This document shows positions 17,145 to 26,957 of a stretch of 64,000 nucleotides of DNA, in pieces. The notes below the pieces were generated by a model. The model saw only the letters and a list, made by a program, of their open reading frames with translations, was not told the DNA's origin and made no database searches. The stretch spans positions 973,001-1,037,000 of the forward strand of contig NZ_CP044011.1 in assembly GCF_016864555.1 (NCBI RefSeq), read 5' to 3'. The first letter of the stretch is position 1. The number at the start of each line of letters is the position of its first letter. Source of the DNA: Sinorhizobium sp. BG8 (GTDB taxonomy: Bacteria > Pseudomonadota > Alphaproteobacteria > Rhizobiales > Rhizobiaceae). The position numbers and the translations under genes were made by a program.

Positions 17145-18047
17145 ATGGATCAAAAAATCGTCGCCCGGCCGCTTGCTGGTGATCCCGTAGCGGTGCGAAA
17201 AGCCGGCGCAGTGAAGGCCTCGCTGCTGACCGGAACGATTCTGTGTCTCCTCTCGATTTCGAGCGTGCAGTTCGGCGCTGCGCTGTCGGCCGACATCATT
17301 TCCGCCCATGGCCCTTTCGCCACAAGCTTCCTGCGCCTGCTTCTCGCCGCCGCGATCCTGGCGGCGATCGTTCGTCCACGAATTCTATCCTACGATGCCC
17401 GGCAGTGGAAAAACGCCCTGTTCCTCGGTGTGGCAATGGCGGGGATGACGACCTGCTTCTATGCCTCCATCGAACGCATACCGCTCGGCCTCGCGGTCGC
17501 GATCGAATTCCTCGGGCCACTCGCGGTCGCGAGTTTCGGGATGGGATTCGGGCGGAAGCTCTTCTGGCCCCTGGCGGCGCTGGCGGGTGTCATACTGCTT
17601 TCGCACAATGGCGAGACCTGGACAGGCGACACGGTCGGGGTTCTGCTCGCCGCGGGCGCCGGCGTGGGCTGGGGTTGCTACATTCTGCTGATGAAGGGCG
17701 CGGGCAAGCTCTTTCCGGGCCTCGAAGGTCTTGCGATGTCGCTCGCCGTGGCGGCTGTGGTTTGCGCTCCCCTTGGCCTCGTACGGGCGCCGGAGATGAT
17801 GGCGCCGGATACTCTTGCGCTGATGACCGGGCTGGCGATCCTTGTGCCGCTCGTTCCCTATGCCCTGGAGATGATCGCACTTCGCCATCTGCCGACCTCG
17901 GCCTTCGGCATTCTCATGAGCCTCGAGCCCGCGGTCGGTGCGATAGCTGGGTTCATGGTGCTCGGGCAGGTCATGACCCCCCTGCAGATGCTGGGCACGG
18001 GGTTCGTGGTCGCCGCCAGCGCCGGTGTGACGGCAGCTGCCGAGTAA
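17145..18047 (+). CDS. EamA/RhtA-like transporter
   Basis: 300 residues with about ten hydrophobic segments and two EamA repeats. Features such as A-x-EFLGPLAVA and the C-terminal SLEPAVGAIAGFMVLGQ match the RhtA (threonine/homoserine exporter) branch of the drug/metabolite transporter superfamily. The start at 17145 follows AGGAGG; the upstream extension is rejected. Inner-membrane export of an amino acid or related compound is expected, but the substrate is inferred from family only. A small dyad CTGAA-C-TTCAG at 17066-17076 lies in the leader. Confidence 0.8.
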   Translation: MDQKIVARPLAGDPVAVRKAGAVKASLLTGTILCLLSISSVQFGAALSADIISAHGPFATSFLRLLLAAAILAAIVRPRILSYDARQWKNALFLGVAMAGMTTCFYASIERIPLGLAVAIEFLGPLAVASFGMGFGRKLFWPLAALAGVILLSHNGETWTGDTVGVLLAAGAGVGWGCYILLMKGAGKLFPGLEGLAMSLAVAAVVCAPLGLVRAPEMMAPDTLALMTGLAILVPLVPYALEMIALRHLPTSAFGILMSLEPAVGAIAGFMVLGQVMTPLQMLGTGFVVAASAGVTAAAE

Positions 18048-18063
18048 CGCCGATCCTGCTTGA

Positions 18064-18534
18064 TTATGCCCGCTTCAGCGCGGGGTCGTCGTCTGCCGGA
18101 TTGTAGAAGAGGGAGAGAACCAGGCTCTTGGCGATCCGCTCCGCGGTCTCCATGAACCATGCCTTCGCCTCCTGCGAGGGCGCTATGTCGTCCAGTGTTT
18201 CCGAGAAAAGCCCGAGCCAGGCCTGAAACAGCGGGGGCTGCAGGCCGGCGATACCCTGATGCGCCATCACCGGCTTGCCACCATAGCCGCCATCCTTGAA
18301 GGCCACCGCCGACCAGAAACGCTTCATCTTTTCCATGTGCTCCGGCCAGCGTCCGGCAAGGCGTGCCTCGAAGACCGGCCCCAGCATATCGTGTGCCCGG
18401 ACGCGTCCATAGAACGTGTCGACAAGAAGCGGGATGAAGCCGGGTGTCACACCGATCTGTTCCATGTCCGCATCTGCCCGGTTGCGGATGGCTTCGAAAT
18501 GCGACTGGCGGGATGGTGCGGCGGTCTGTTCCAT
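18064..18534 (-). CDS. Group III truncated haemoglobin
   Basis: 156 residues. B-helix Phe41-Tyr42, the distal region W-x2-HM (His66), Trp74, proximal His92 (VMAHQGI) and Trp106 match the group III (P-type) truncated globins. These bind O2 and NO and are linked to microaerobic or nitrosative stress; their exact role is unclear. The start at 18534 gives MEQTAAPSRQ; the 12 residues upstream lack support. It is convergent with the EamA gene, 16 bp apart, and divergent from cfa. Confidence 0.85.
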   Translation of the reverse strand: MEQTAAPSRQSHFEAIRNRADADMEQIGVTPGFIPLLVDTFYGRVRAHDMLGPVFEARLAGRWPEHMEKMKRFWSAVAFKDGGYGGKPVMAHQGIAGLQPPLFQAWLGLFSETLDDIAPSQEAKAWFMETAERIAKSLVLSLFYNPADDDPALKRA

Positions 18535-18725
18535 GCCCTTACAGATAGGCAAGCGCGCCGGCCGGCGCAATCGCTCCCTTTGTCGCAGCCGTTCGCGGAG
18601 GGCGAACTAGGGTTTCCGCGGATCGTCGCAGCTGCAGTGGGCAGGCCGGAAAGATGATTGCGCGTCCACGCCACTTCGTGGATGGTACCACCAGACGGCG
18701 ATTCAGTTCTGCAAACGAGGCGTGC

Positions 18726-19967
18726 ATGTTTCCACTCTCGCATATGATGAAGGCCTTCATTCGCAAGGGTCAGTTGACCGTGATCGACGCGACCGGCAGG
18801 CGGCACGTCTTTTCCGGAGAACCGGGGCCGAAGGTGACCATGCGCCTCACGGATCCGAAGCTCTATCGCACGCTCGTCTTCAATTCCGAACTCGCGGCTG
18901 GCGAGGCCTACATGGATGGGACGATGCGTTTCGAGGATGGGTCGACGCTCCGAGACTTCCTGCGGCTCTTTTCCATCAACCGCCTCTCGCTCGGTTCCTA
19001 TCCGATCCAGAAGGTGCTGCGTGCGATCAAGATGCGCTTTCGCAAGCGCCAGCAATCCAACCGCAAGGGCCAGGCGCAACAGAACGTCGCGCACCACTAC
19101 GATCTCGGCAATGATTTCTACAAGCTCTTCCTCGACGAGAACATGCTCTATTCCTGCGCATATTTCCGCGAGGAGGATGAAAGCCTGGAAGCGGCGCAGC
19201 GCAACAAGCTGAGGCTGCTTGCCTCCAAGCTTTGCCTCAGGCCGGGGATGAAGGTTCTCGATATCGGCTCGGGCTGGGGCGATCTTGCCCTCTATCTCGC
19301 GAAGCTGGAAGACGTCGAGGTACTCGGCGTGACCCTTTCCAAGGAGCAACAGGCGCTTGCTACCAGTCGCGCCGAGGCGGCGGGGCTCGCCGGACGCGTC
19401 AAATTCGAGCTCCGTGATTATCGCGACGTCTCCGGGCCGTTCGACCGCATCGTTTCGGTCGGCATGTTCGAGCACGTGGGCGTTCACCACTACGACGAAT
19501 TCTTCAAGAAGCTGAATGCCCTGATGCCGGACAACGGCCTGGCGGTGCTGCATTCGATCGGACACATGAGCCCGCCGGGCATGGCGAGCGCATGGCTACG
19601 GAAGTACATCTTCCCGGGCGCTTATTCGCCGGCTCTTTCCGAGGTTTTTGAGGTGGTGGAGCAGAACAGCCTCTGGGTGAGCGACCTCGAATTCCTGCGC
19701 GTTCACTATGCGACGACGCTGGCCCACTGGGGAGAGAGATTCGAGAAGAACCGCGACAAGGTCGTTGCAATGTATGACGAGCGCTTCGCGCGGATGTGGG
19801 AGTTCTATCTCATCAGCGCTGAGATGATGTTCCGCACCGGCAGCCAGCTCGTCTTCCATATGCAGCTCTCCCGCTCGCGTGACGCCGCGCCGATCGTGCG
19901 TGATTACGTGACCGACAGGCAGCGCGACTACATGGCCCGGGAAAAGGCTCTGTCCCTGGAGGTTTGA
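18726..19967 (+). CDS. cfa: Cyclopropane-fatty-acyl-phospholipid synthase
   Basis: A 413-residue SAM-dependent synthase that adds a methylene bridge to unsaturated acyl chains of membrane phospholipids. It has the N-terminal lipid-binding segment, then NVAHHYDLGNDFY, the SAM motif VLDIGSGWGD and the active-site block SVGMFEHVGVHHYDEFF. The start at 18726 follows GAGG and a short spacer. Cyclopropanation is a stationary-phase and acid-tolerance trait in rhizobia, where two or more cfa paralogues are usual. Confidence 0.88.
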   Translation: MFPLSHMMKAFIRKGQLTVIDATGRRHVFSGEPGPKVTMRLTDPKLYRTLVFNSELAAGEAYMDGTMRFEDGSTLRDFLRLFSINRLSLGSYPIQKVLRAIKMRFRKRQQSNRKGQAQQNVAHHYDLGNDFYKLFLDENMLYSCAYFREEDESLEAAQRNKLRLLASKLCLRPGMKVLDIGSGWGDLALYLAKLEDVEVLGVTLSKEQQALATSRAEAAGLAGRVKFELRDYRDVSGPFDRIVSVGMFEHVGVHHYDEFFKKLNALMPDNGLAVLHSIGHMSPPGMASAWLRKYIFPGAYSPALSEVFEVVEQNSLWVSDLEFLRVHYATTLAHWGERFEKNRDKVVAMYDERFARMWEFYLISAEMMFRTGSQLVFHMQLSRSRDAAPIVRDYVTDRQRDYMAREKALSLEV

Positions 19968-20041
19968 CGATCTCGGGTGCGACGTCTTGGCCGCGGCAAA
20001 GCCTGCCGTATCGCTTGACCGTGGATGCGTGAAATCCTACA

Positions 20042-20058
20042 TTTAGAATTATTCTAAA
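20042..20058. promoter_or_regulatory. Iron control element (Irr box) upstream of mbfA
   Basis: TTTAGAA-TTA-TTCTAAA is a perfect 7-bp inverted repeat with a 3-bp centre, the form of the ICE motif bound by Irr in Rhizobiales. It ends 12 bp before the mbfA ATG, a position suited to repression. The irr gene itself is not in the window. Confidence 0.85.
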
Positions 20059-20070
20059 GAAGGATTTTTC

Positions 20071-21054
20071 ATGCTCTCCCGTTTTCTTCCGTCGTCCAAG
20101 CGCTCCCTCGAAACTTTGGGGGAGCAGGAGATCCTGGCACTCGCCATCTCGTCGGAGGAAGATGACGGGCGGATCTACCTCGCCTACGCGGATGCCTTGC
20201 GCGACGCCTATCCTCACTCGGCCAGGGTGTTCGAGGAAATGGCTGCGGAGGAGAGCCACCACCGGCAGATGTTGATCGACCTGCATGTCGCCCGGTTCGG
20301 AAACCGCATTCCACTGGTCCGGCGCGAGCATGTGCACGATTTTCCCGAGAGGAAGCCTGACTGGCTAATCGCCAACCTGTCGATCGAAACGGCTCGGACG
20401 CAGGCCGAGGCGATGGAAGAAGCGGCCCACCGGTTCTATGTGACGGCGGCCGCGCGCGCCACCGATGCGGCCACCCGCAAGCTGCTTGGTGATCTCGCCC
20501 TGGCCGAGAAATCCCACGAGTCGCTCGCACGCCGCCTTGGCGAGAAATTCACGCCCGAAGACGTCCAGGCGGACGAGGCGCAGACGGCGAAGCGGCAATT
20601 CCTCCTGACCTACATCCAGCCGGGCCTCGCCGGTCTCATGGATGGTTCCGTATCGACGCTGGCGCCGATCTTCGCAGCCGCCTTCGCCACCCAGGATACC
20701 TGGCAGACCTTCCTCGTGGGCCTCTCTGCCTCGGTCGGCGCCGGTATCTCCATGGGGTTCACGGAAGCCGCGCACGATGACGGCAAGCTTTCCGGCCGTG
20801 GCTCGCCCATCAAGCGCGGTCTTTCTTCCGGCCTGATGACGGCGATCGGCGGGCTCGGCCACGCGCTTCCCTACCTGATCCCGCATTTCATGCTCGCAAC
20901 GGCAATCGCCGTGGCGGTCGTGTTCGTGGAACTCTGGGCCATCGCCTTCATTCAGAACAAGTATATGGAAACGCCTTTCCTGCGTGCGGCCTTCCAGGTC
21001 GTGCTTGGTGGCGGGCTGGTGCTGGCCGCCGGCGTATTGATCGGAAACGCCTGA
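20071..21054 (+). CDS. mbfA: Membrane-bound ferritin MbfA
   Basis: 327 residues: an N-terminal ferritin-like di-iron domain (Glu30, Glu60-x2-His63 in EESHH, and a second ExxH in AEKSH) fused to a C-terminal VIT1-like membrane domain of about 150 residues with several hydrophobic helices. This erythrin-VIT fusion exports iron from the cytoplasm and protects against iron and peroxide stress. Family members are Irr-repressed, and an Irr box lies just upstream. AGAAGGA is the ribosome site. The full length fits the family. Confidence 0.92.
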   Translation: MLSRFLPSSKRSLETLGEQEILALAISSEEDDGRIYLAYADALRDAYPHSARVFEEMAAEESHHRQMLIDLHVARFGNRIPLVRREHVHDFPERKPDWLIANLSIETARTQAEAMEEAAHRFYVTAAARATDAATRKLLGDLALAEKSHESLARRLGEKFTPEDVQADEAQTAKRQFLLTYIQPGLAGLMDGSVSTLAPIFAAAFATQDTWQTFLVGLSASVGAGISMGFTEAAHDDGKLSGRGSPIKRGLSSGLMTAIGGLGHALPYLIPHFMLATAIAVAVVFVELWAIAFIQNKYMETPFLRAAFQVVLGGGLVLAAGVLIGNA

Positions 21055-21090
21055 AGCGCGTTCCCGTCAGCCCTGACTCGATCTTGAAGG

Positions 21091-22907
21091 TTACTTTGCC
21101 TCGGGCCTGATGCGGAAGATTGCAAGTGCCGTGTCGCTGCTGTCCAACCGCTCGAGATAGGGAGGAACGTCTCCTGCCAGCAGCCGTGCATAGAGCCCCT
21201 GGGGCTCGGCCTTCGCGACACTTCGCAACTGCATGTCCGACGGGCAGAAGGCGAGTAGGGTGACGCCGGCACCCCTGAGGAAGGCTTCCGCCTGCTTCGG
21301 GGGCGCAAGGCCGATGTGGAGCTCCGTCAGCATGCCGCCCTGATTGCGATGGTAGGGTCCGGCGAGTGCTCGATGCTTGGTGTAGCGCAAGATCGACGCA
21401 CCGAGATCCGGCGGACCGGCCACAACACCTGCAGGTTCGCGCGCGAGTTCCGCCATGGCGAGTGGACTGGTGCAGGAAGGTTTCGCGCGGCTCGGTCCGA
21501 GGTTCGCAAGAAGCCGTTCGCGTGACATGCCGGGTACTGCAAGACCCGCAATCGCCCAGGCGGGCGGGACGGAGGCGATCGTCAGCGCCGCAAAAGCAAT
21601 GCCGAGCTCCAGGTTTTTCGGGTTGGCGTTGGAGAGGCGTCGAAGGTCTGCGATCGCCATTGCGAGCGGAACAACCGCGAGCAGGTTCGAGAAGGCAGAT
21701 CCGCGCACCTGCATGAGGGCGATCGCGAAAGCGCAGCCGATCATCGCCATCAGCGTGGCATGCGCCTCGATCTCCTCGCCTCGCACCATGCGAACCGCGC
21801 AGACGATGAGCGCCAGGACTGCGACAGCGTAAAACCCGCCGATGGAGCCTGGATCTATGCCGAACTGGGCGGTGATCGACTGCGCTTCGATCACCCGGAG
21901 AGCCAGAAGGTCTTGAGGAGGGGATCGAGTTCGTTCAGCGGATTCTGCAGGCAGCCGGGCGCGATCGCAAGCGTCGCGGCCGCAATCACCGCGCCGGCGA
22001 CGAGGAGCGCGACGAAGCGCCCGTTGCGTTCAAGGCGACTGGCCTGCGTTGCCACGAGGAAGAGGGCGCCTCCGCCAAACGTGGCCAGCGCATAGAAGCC
22101 ATAGGAGAGGTTGTCGCACGTCACCTGGCGATAGTGTGCGGGCGCGATGGTACCGAAGAATGCGAGTGTTGTCACAAGTGCGAGCGCCAAACCGAAGGCG
22201 GAGGCAGCACGCAGGAACGGTTCGCCGTGCCAGGCCCACTTGAAGGCAACGAGCAGGCAGACGACCGCGACAAGCGGCGTGGTTTCGGCCCCGATCGCGA
22301 TCGCAAGGGCGCAGCCCGCGCCGGCGACCGCGAAGCTTCGCGCCCGAAATCTTCCATCGAGGAGCATCGCAGCGACGATTGCGATCAATGCCAGCTGTAC
22401 ATTGTGATGATCGATCGAACCTGGTTGGAAACGGTTGATTGAGACGACGAAGATGGCGCTGAGAAGAAGCGCCACGTGCATGGTCGGTCGCCCGCCGAGG
22501 CGCAGGCCCGCGAGCCCCATGCCGTAGAGAAGTGGCACCGTCAGTGCCAGCGGCCAGATAGCAAGGGCCAGCGCCTCGGCGCGTTCCCTGCCCGCAAACA
22601 CCGAGAAGATGTCGATCAGGTTGGCGATCGGCAGATCGACCAGCCGTGACCAGTGCATGAGCGTTCCGCCCTCTAGCCCCAGCCTGTACTGGGTCGGATC
22701 GAACCAGCTCTGGCCCGCGAGAAGGTCGCGTACGACGACGAGGCGCATGATGTCGTCATTGTCCGCACCGACATAGTCGGTGGCAAAGGGCAGGGACACG
22801 AGAAGGATGGCGGCGATAGCCGCTACCGCATAGGCGGCGAGGACCTTGAGGGGAAGCTCGGCACGAAGGCTCCGATCATCCGCCTGTGAAGGATGCGGTA
22901 GGTCCAT
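21091..22907 (-). pseudogene. Polytopic membrane glycosyltransferase-like protein, split by an apparent 1-base deletion
   Basis: Two consecutive frames read as one protein of about 605 residues. The first (22907 to 21891) has about ten membrane helices and the periplasmic block GADNDDIMRLVVVRDLL, and ends TFWLSG. The second begins at 21894 with GTG and continues VIEAQSITAQFG with further helices. One extra G in the GGG at the junction (+ strand CCC at 21894-21896) restores a continuous frame. Alternatively the GTGA overlap is a true coupled gene pair. It resembles large lipid-linked-sugar transferases (ArnT/PMT-like) and faces a GtrB-like and a GtrA-like gene, which suggests a glycan-decorating cassette. 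Function not proven. Confidence 0.6.
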
Positions 22908-23046
22908 CGATACCGTTTTTGCCACCCGCCCGCACCTTTCTCCAGCATTCCCGCGCCGGCGAAACCTAGCCTTAACCTTCTCAAGAAATAGTAAAATACA
23001 CGGGATGCGTTCAGACCCGCCAACCTTGCAGGAAACGATAGCCGTC

Positions 23047-24051
23047 ATGACGGAAGCCGAATTCCAGGAATATCAGGTGGCGGTCCTGCTGCCATGCTAC
23101 AACGAGGCGCAGACCATCGGCGACGTCGTCGCCGGCTTCAGGGCGGCACTGCCCCATGCCCGCATCTACGTCTACGACAACAACTCGACCGACAGCACGG
23201 CGCTTAGGGCCGCGCTCGCCGGCGCGAGAGTGGTGCGCGAGCGTCGCCAGGGCAAGGGCAACGTGGTGCGCCGGATGTTTTCCGATATCGACGCCGACAT
23301 CTACCTGATGGCCGATGGCGACGGCACCTATCCTCCGCGGGATGCGCAGGAACTGATACGAACGCTTCTGACCGAAGGGGCGGACATGGTCGTCGGCACG
23401 CGTCGCGGCGTGCGCGCCGATGCCGGGCGGCAGGGACACGCCATCGGCAACCGCATCTTCAACCTTCTCTATCGTTCGCTGTTCGGCAGCGACTTCACCG
23501 ATATCTTCTCCGGCTATCGCGCTTTCTCACGCCGTTTCGCGAAGAGCTTTCCGGCCGTATCCGGTGGGTTCGAGATCGAAACCGAGATGTCGGTCCATGC
23601 CTCGCGCCTGCGCCTGCCGGTCGCGGAGCTGGAGCTTGACTATGGCCGCAGGCCGGAGGGCTCCCATTCCAAGCTCTCGACCTTCCGCGACGGCGGAAAG
23701 ATCCTCTGGATGTTCGCGATGCTGATGAAGGAGACGCGACCGTTCACCTTCTTCGGCGCGATCAGCGGCGCCTTCATGCTGTCGAGCCTCCTGTTCATGG
23801 CGCCGGTGGTCACAGCATATTTCCAGACCGGGCTCGTCGACCGGCTCCCGACCTGGGTTCTGTCCATGGCGCTGATGATGATCTCTTTCATGATCTTCAC
23901 GGCGGGGCTCATTCTCGATTCACTTGCCCGCGCCCGCAGCGAACAGCTGCGCATCCACTACATGGGTCTCCCGTCCACGCGCGGCGAAACCGCGGTCGTT
24001 CCTGTTGCTGCCCTGACGGGTCGCGACGATGCAAGGGCCGAAGCCGCATGA
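23047..24051 (+). CDS. GT2 family glycosyltransferase, GtrB/dolichol-phosphate-mannosyltransferase-like
   Basis: 334 residues from the ATG at 23047 (an upstream ATG at 23005 is also possible). It has a GT-A domain beginning VAVLLPCYNEAQTIGDVV, a metal/nucleotide motif MADGDGTYPP and IFSGYRAFSRRF. Two C-terminal membrane helices (about 245-310) follow. Such enzymes load a sugar onto polyprenyl phosphate at the inner face of the membrane. A GtrA-like gene overlaps its stop and the large membrane transferase is divergent, so the three likely work together. Confidence 0.82.
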   Translation: MTEAEFQEYQVAVLLPCYNEAQTIGDVVAGFRAALPHARIYVYDNNSTDSTALRAALAGARVVRERRQGKGNVVRRMFSDIDADIYLMADGDGTYPPRDAQELIRTLLTEGADMVVGTRRGVRADAGRQGHAIGNRIFNLLYRSLFGSDFTDIFSGYRAFSRRFAKSFPAVSGGFEIETEMSVHASRLRLPVAELELDYGRRPEGSHSKLSTFRDGGKILWMFAMLMKETRPFTFFGAISGAFMLSSLLFMAPVVTAYFQTGLVDRLPTWVLSMALMMISFMIFTAGLILDSLARARSEQLRIHYMGLPSTRGETAVVPVAALTGRDDARAEAA

Positions 24052-24440
24052 GGAAACTTCTCTGGTTCGCCGTGGCCGGCGGAACGGGTTTCCTTGTCGA
24101 TGCCGGCATGCTCGCCATTCTGCTCTCGCTAACGCCGCTCGGCCCGTTCGCGGCGCGGATCGTTGCGATAGCCGTTGCAATGGCAGCGACCTGGATGATC
24201 AATCGCAGCCTCACCTTCGGACGCAGCCGCCACTCGCTCGCGACGGAGGGCGCGCGCTACGGCAGCATCGGCCTGTCATCGGCGTTGCTCAACTATGGGA
24301 TCTATTCCGGCCTGCTGCTCGCGGTTCCGGAGCTTCCGCCGCTTGTCGCCGTCGCCCTGTCGTCCGGATTGGCGACGGCCTGGTCATGGTTCGGCTATTC
24401 GCGTTTCGTGTTTGGCGGGGCAGCCGCGACGACGGAGTGA
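24048..24440 (+). CDS. GtrA family membrane protein, putative lipid-linked sugar flippase
   Basis: 130 residues with four membrane helices and the GtrA pattern: FAVAGGTGFLVDAGML at the start, NRSLTF between helices and a C-terminal SYFGYSRFVF-like end (here SWFGYSRFVF). ATGA overlap with the GT2 gene shows translational coupling. GtrA proteins are thought to flip the polyprenyl-phosphate-linked sugar made by a GtrB-type enzyme. It is convergent with the Gfo/Idh gene. Confidence 0.82.
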   Translation: MRKLLWFAVAGGTGFLVDAGMLAILLSLTPLGPFAARIVAIAVAMAATWMINRSLTFGRSRHSLATEGARYGSIGLSSALLNYGIYSGLLLAVPELPPLVAVALSSGLATAWSWFGYSRFVFGGAAATTE

Positions 24441-24462
24441 TCGCGGCGCCTGGCGGCTGGAT

Positions 24463-25449
24463 TTACACCGCCTCCCAGCCGTCCTTCTCGCTTGCTCGAT
24501 AGATCGCATCGATCAGCTTCTGGTTGTTCAGCGAATTCTCAAGCGTGACGACCTCTTCGTCTTGCCCCATGGCCGCACGTGAGAAAGCCTCGGCCTCGCG
24601 CTTGTACTGGCGGGCGTCCTGGAAGCGGAAATGCTGCGATTCCGAGTGGGTCTGGTTGGTGAGTTCGACTTCCTCCGTGCCATAACGGTCGGCATTGAAG
24701 GGAGATTTCACCTCGATGAATCCCTTGTCGCCGTGGAACACCATCACCTGGCGCTGTGCGAGCTGCGTCGAGATGTAGAAACTCAGTTCGAAATCGCCGA
24801 AGTCTGCCCGGACGCTCGAATAGATGTCCGTGCCGAATTCCGGATCGCGGTCCGTTGTGGCCTGCACGCGAAGCGCTTCCTTGCCGGTCGCAAAGCGCGT
24901 TGTAATTGTCGGATACACGCCGATGTCAGGCAGGCCGCCGCCGCCGAGTTCCGGAACGTTGCGCATGTTGCCGGGATCGCGATTGTAATAGGTGAATGCA
25001 CCCTGCACGTGGCGCAACTTTCCGATTGCGCCTTCCCGCAGCAGATCCCGCACTTTCCGCCAGACGGGACTGTAGGTCACCATGTACGCTTCCGAGACAA
25101 GAACCTTGTTCCTGTCGCGGGCCTCGATCAACCCGTTGATCTGCGATGCCTTCAATGCGATCGGCTTTTCGCACAGGACGTGCTTTCCGGCTTCCGCCGC
25201 CTTGATGGTCCATTCCACGTGCTGTGCGGTTGGAAGCGGAATGTAGACGGCGTCGATCGTGTCTGATGCCAGCATTTCCTCGTAGGAACCGAAGGCATGG
25301 GTCACCGAGAACCGGTCGGCCATCGCGCGCGCCTTGGCCTGGTCGCGGCTCGCAATCGCAGTGACCACGCAATTCTCCGCATCCTGGATAGCGGGAACCA
25401 CGAGTTCTCGACCGATCTTTGCCGTTGACAGAATACCGAAGCGCAACAT
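24463..25449 (-). CDS. Gfo/Idh/MocA family oxidoreductase
   Basis: 328 residues: an N-terminal Rossmann domain ([17 protein letters not shown], with the usual GxGxxG replaced by a STAKIG turn) and the family hallmark CEKPIAL. The C-terminal alpha/beta substrate domain carries DIGVYP. Many relatives oxidise sugars or inositols with NAD(P). GGGAGGAA precedes the ATG at 25449. It is a single gene, divergent from the aldo/keto reductase gene. The substrate is unknown. Confidence 0.82.
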   Translation of the reverse strand: MLRFGILSTAKIGRELVVPAIQDAENCVVTAIASRDQAKARAMADRFSVTHAFGSYEEMLASDTIDAVYIPLPTAQHVEWTIKAAEAGKHVLCEKPIALKASQINGLIEARDRNKVLVSEAYMVTYSPVWRKVRDLLREGAIGKLRHVQGAFTYYNRDPGNMRNVPELGGGGLPDIGVYPTITTRFATGKEALRVQATTDRDPEFGTDIYSSVRADFGDFELSFYISTQLAQRQVMVFHGDKGFIEVKSPFNADRYGTEEVELTNQTHSESQHFRFQDARQYKREAEAFSRAAMGQDEEVVTLENSLNNQKLIDAIYRASEKDGWEAV

Positions 25450-25770
25450 GGAAATTCCTCCCTGAGTTTTGTCCGCAGACTAGAGCAACGGATCCTCAAA
25501 TGGAAACATTCTGTTGGCTTGGAGGGAGCCATCCCCCGAAGAACGCCGAGTAAGGGCGCCGCTCTCACACCACATTCCAGTCGGATGTTCACGTCGGTCG
25601 CCGGCTCTCGTGGCACCGGGAAAACCCGGTCCCTCGGTTGTTCCTCCAAGACTCGCCGCCCGCAGGAGATCGATCCGTAAAATATCTGTGGCAGAGCGTG
25701 AAATTGGCCTCTCGCATCGCTATGTTCCTAGAATCCTTGTTCCTTTCAAAATCCCACCATGGAGAAACCT
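25450..25770. other. Intergenic region between divergent Gfo/Idh and aldo/keto reductase genes
   Basis: The 321 bp contain no credible gene; small open frames here are shadows without ribosome sites. It must hold both divergent promoters. The last 80 bp are less GC-rich (AAATATCTG to TTTCAAAATCCC), but I cannot assign -35/-10 boxes with confidence. Confidence 0.5.
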
Positions 25771-26724
25771 ATGCAGAAGCGCACTCTCGGTCGTACCGAC
25801 CTCCAGATCGCACCTCTCGTGTTTGGCGGCAATGTCTTTGGCTGGACGGCCGACGAGGCCACGTCTTTCGATCTTCTGGACGGATTTGTTGGCGGAGGTT
25901 TCAACGCGATCGATACGGCTGATGTCTATTCTCGCTGGGCGCCGGGCAACAGCGGGGGCGAATCCGAGACCATCATTGGCAAATGGCTGAAGCGCTCTGC
26001 CGTTCCCCGGGACAAGGTCGTGATCATCACCAAGGTCGGGTCAGACATGGGGCAAGGCCGCACGGACCTTTCCAGGAAGTGGATCGTCAAGGCTGTCGAG
26101 GATTCGCTGAAACGTCTCCAGACGGACCACATCGATCTCTATCTCTCCCATTGGCCGGATGACTCAACGCCCTACGAGGAAACGCTGGAGGCCCATGCAG
26201 ACCTCGTGAAGCAGGGAAAGATCCGGCACTTCGGTGCTTCCAACCTCGACGCCGTTCAGCTTCAGGCCTCCTTCGACGCGGCTGAGAAGGCAGGCCTGCC
26301 GCGCTACACGGTCCTGCAGCCGGAATACAATCTCTATGACCGAGCCGCATTCGAGGGACCGCTCGCCGAACTGTGCCGGCGGGAAGAGATTGGCGTGATC
26401 ACGTATTTCAGCCTCGCATCCGGCTTCCTGACTGGAAAGTACCGTTCCAAGGCGGATGTGGTGGGGCACACCCGTGGCGAGGGCGTTGCCAAGTATCTCG
26501 ATGATCGCGGAACGAGGATACTTGCCGCTCTCGACGACGTCGCGGCGGCCACCGGCGCAAAGCCCGCTGAGATCGCTCTTGCCTGGCTTATGGCGAAGCC
26601 TGCCGTGACGGCGCCGATTGCGAGCGCGACGAGCACGACCCAGTTGGAAAGCCTGATCAAGTCAGCGCAACTGAAGCTTTCGGCCGAAGATCTGGCTCGC
26701 CTGGACCAGGCTGGCGCCATTTGA
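25771..26724 (+). CDS. Aldo/keto reductase
   Basis: A 317-residue (alpha/beta)8 NADPH-dependent reductase with the AKR catalytic set: Asp and Tyr in DTADVYSRW, Lys in ITKVG and His in LYLSHWPDD. The C-terminal PIASATSTTQLESL segment binds the cofactor. The start at 25771 is preferred over 25759 because GGAGA falls 6 bases before it. It resembles the YajO/Tas-like subgroup; the physiological carbonyl substrate is unknown. A very strong hairpin follows. Confidence 0.85.
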   Translation: MQKRTLGRTDLQIAPLVFGGNVFGWTADEATSFDLLDGFVGGGFNAIDTADVYSRWAPGNSGGESETIIGKWLKRSAVPRDKVVIITKVGSDMGQGRTDLSRKWIVKAVEDSLKRLQTDHIDLYLSHWPDDSTPYEETLEAHADLVKQGKIRHFGASNLDAVQLQASFDAAEKAGLPRYTVLQPEYNLYDRAAFEGPLAELCRREEIGVITYFSLASGFLTGKYRSKADVVGHTRGEGVAKYLDDRGTRILAALDDVAAATGAKPAEIALAWLMAKPAVTAPIASATSTTQLESLIKSAQLKLSAEDLARLDQAGAI

Positions 26725-26731
26725 CGCAGGC

Positions 26732-26774
26732 AGGCGATCCGTCAACGCCGCGAGGCGGGGTTGACGGATCGCCT
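26732..26774 (+). terminator. Long hairpin terminator after the aldo/keto reductase gene
   Basis: A 15-bp perfect inverted repeat (26732-26746 with 26760-26774; arm AGGCGATCCGTCAAC) and a 13-base loop lie 7 bases after the stop. The T run is weak (CATTGTTT, 14 bases later). Confidence 0.7.
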
Positions 26775-26957
26775 CCGATCGCGTCATTGTTTCTACTATT
26801 ACGAGTGGAAATAGTATTGAGCTCGCCAGTTCCTGTGGATAGTCCAGCGATCGCAGTAATTCGTGCAGCTTATAGTTGACCCAATTTTGAGCAATTGATA
26901 ATACAATTTAAGTTGATCGTGTTTGCATCCCATAATTTTTGAGGGGTATTGTGGACG

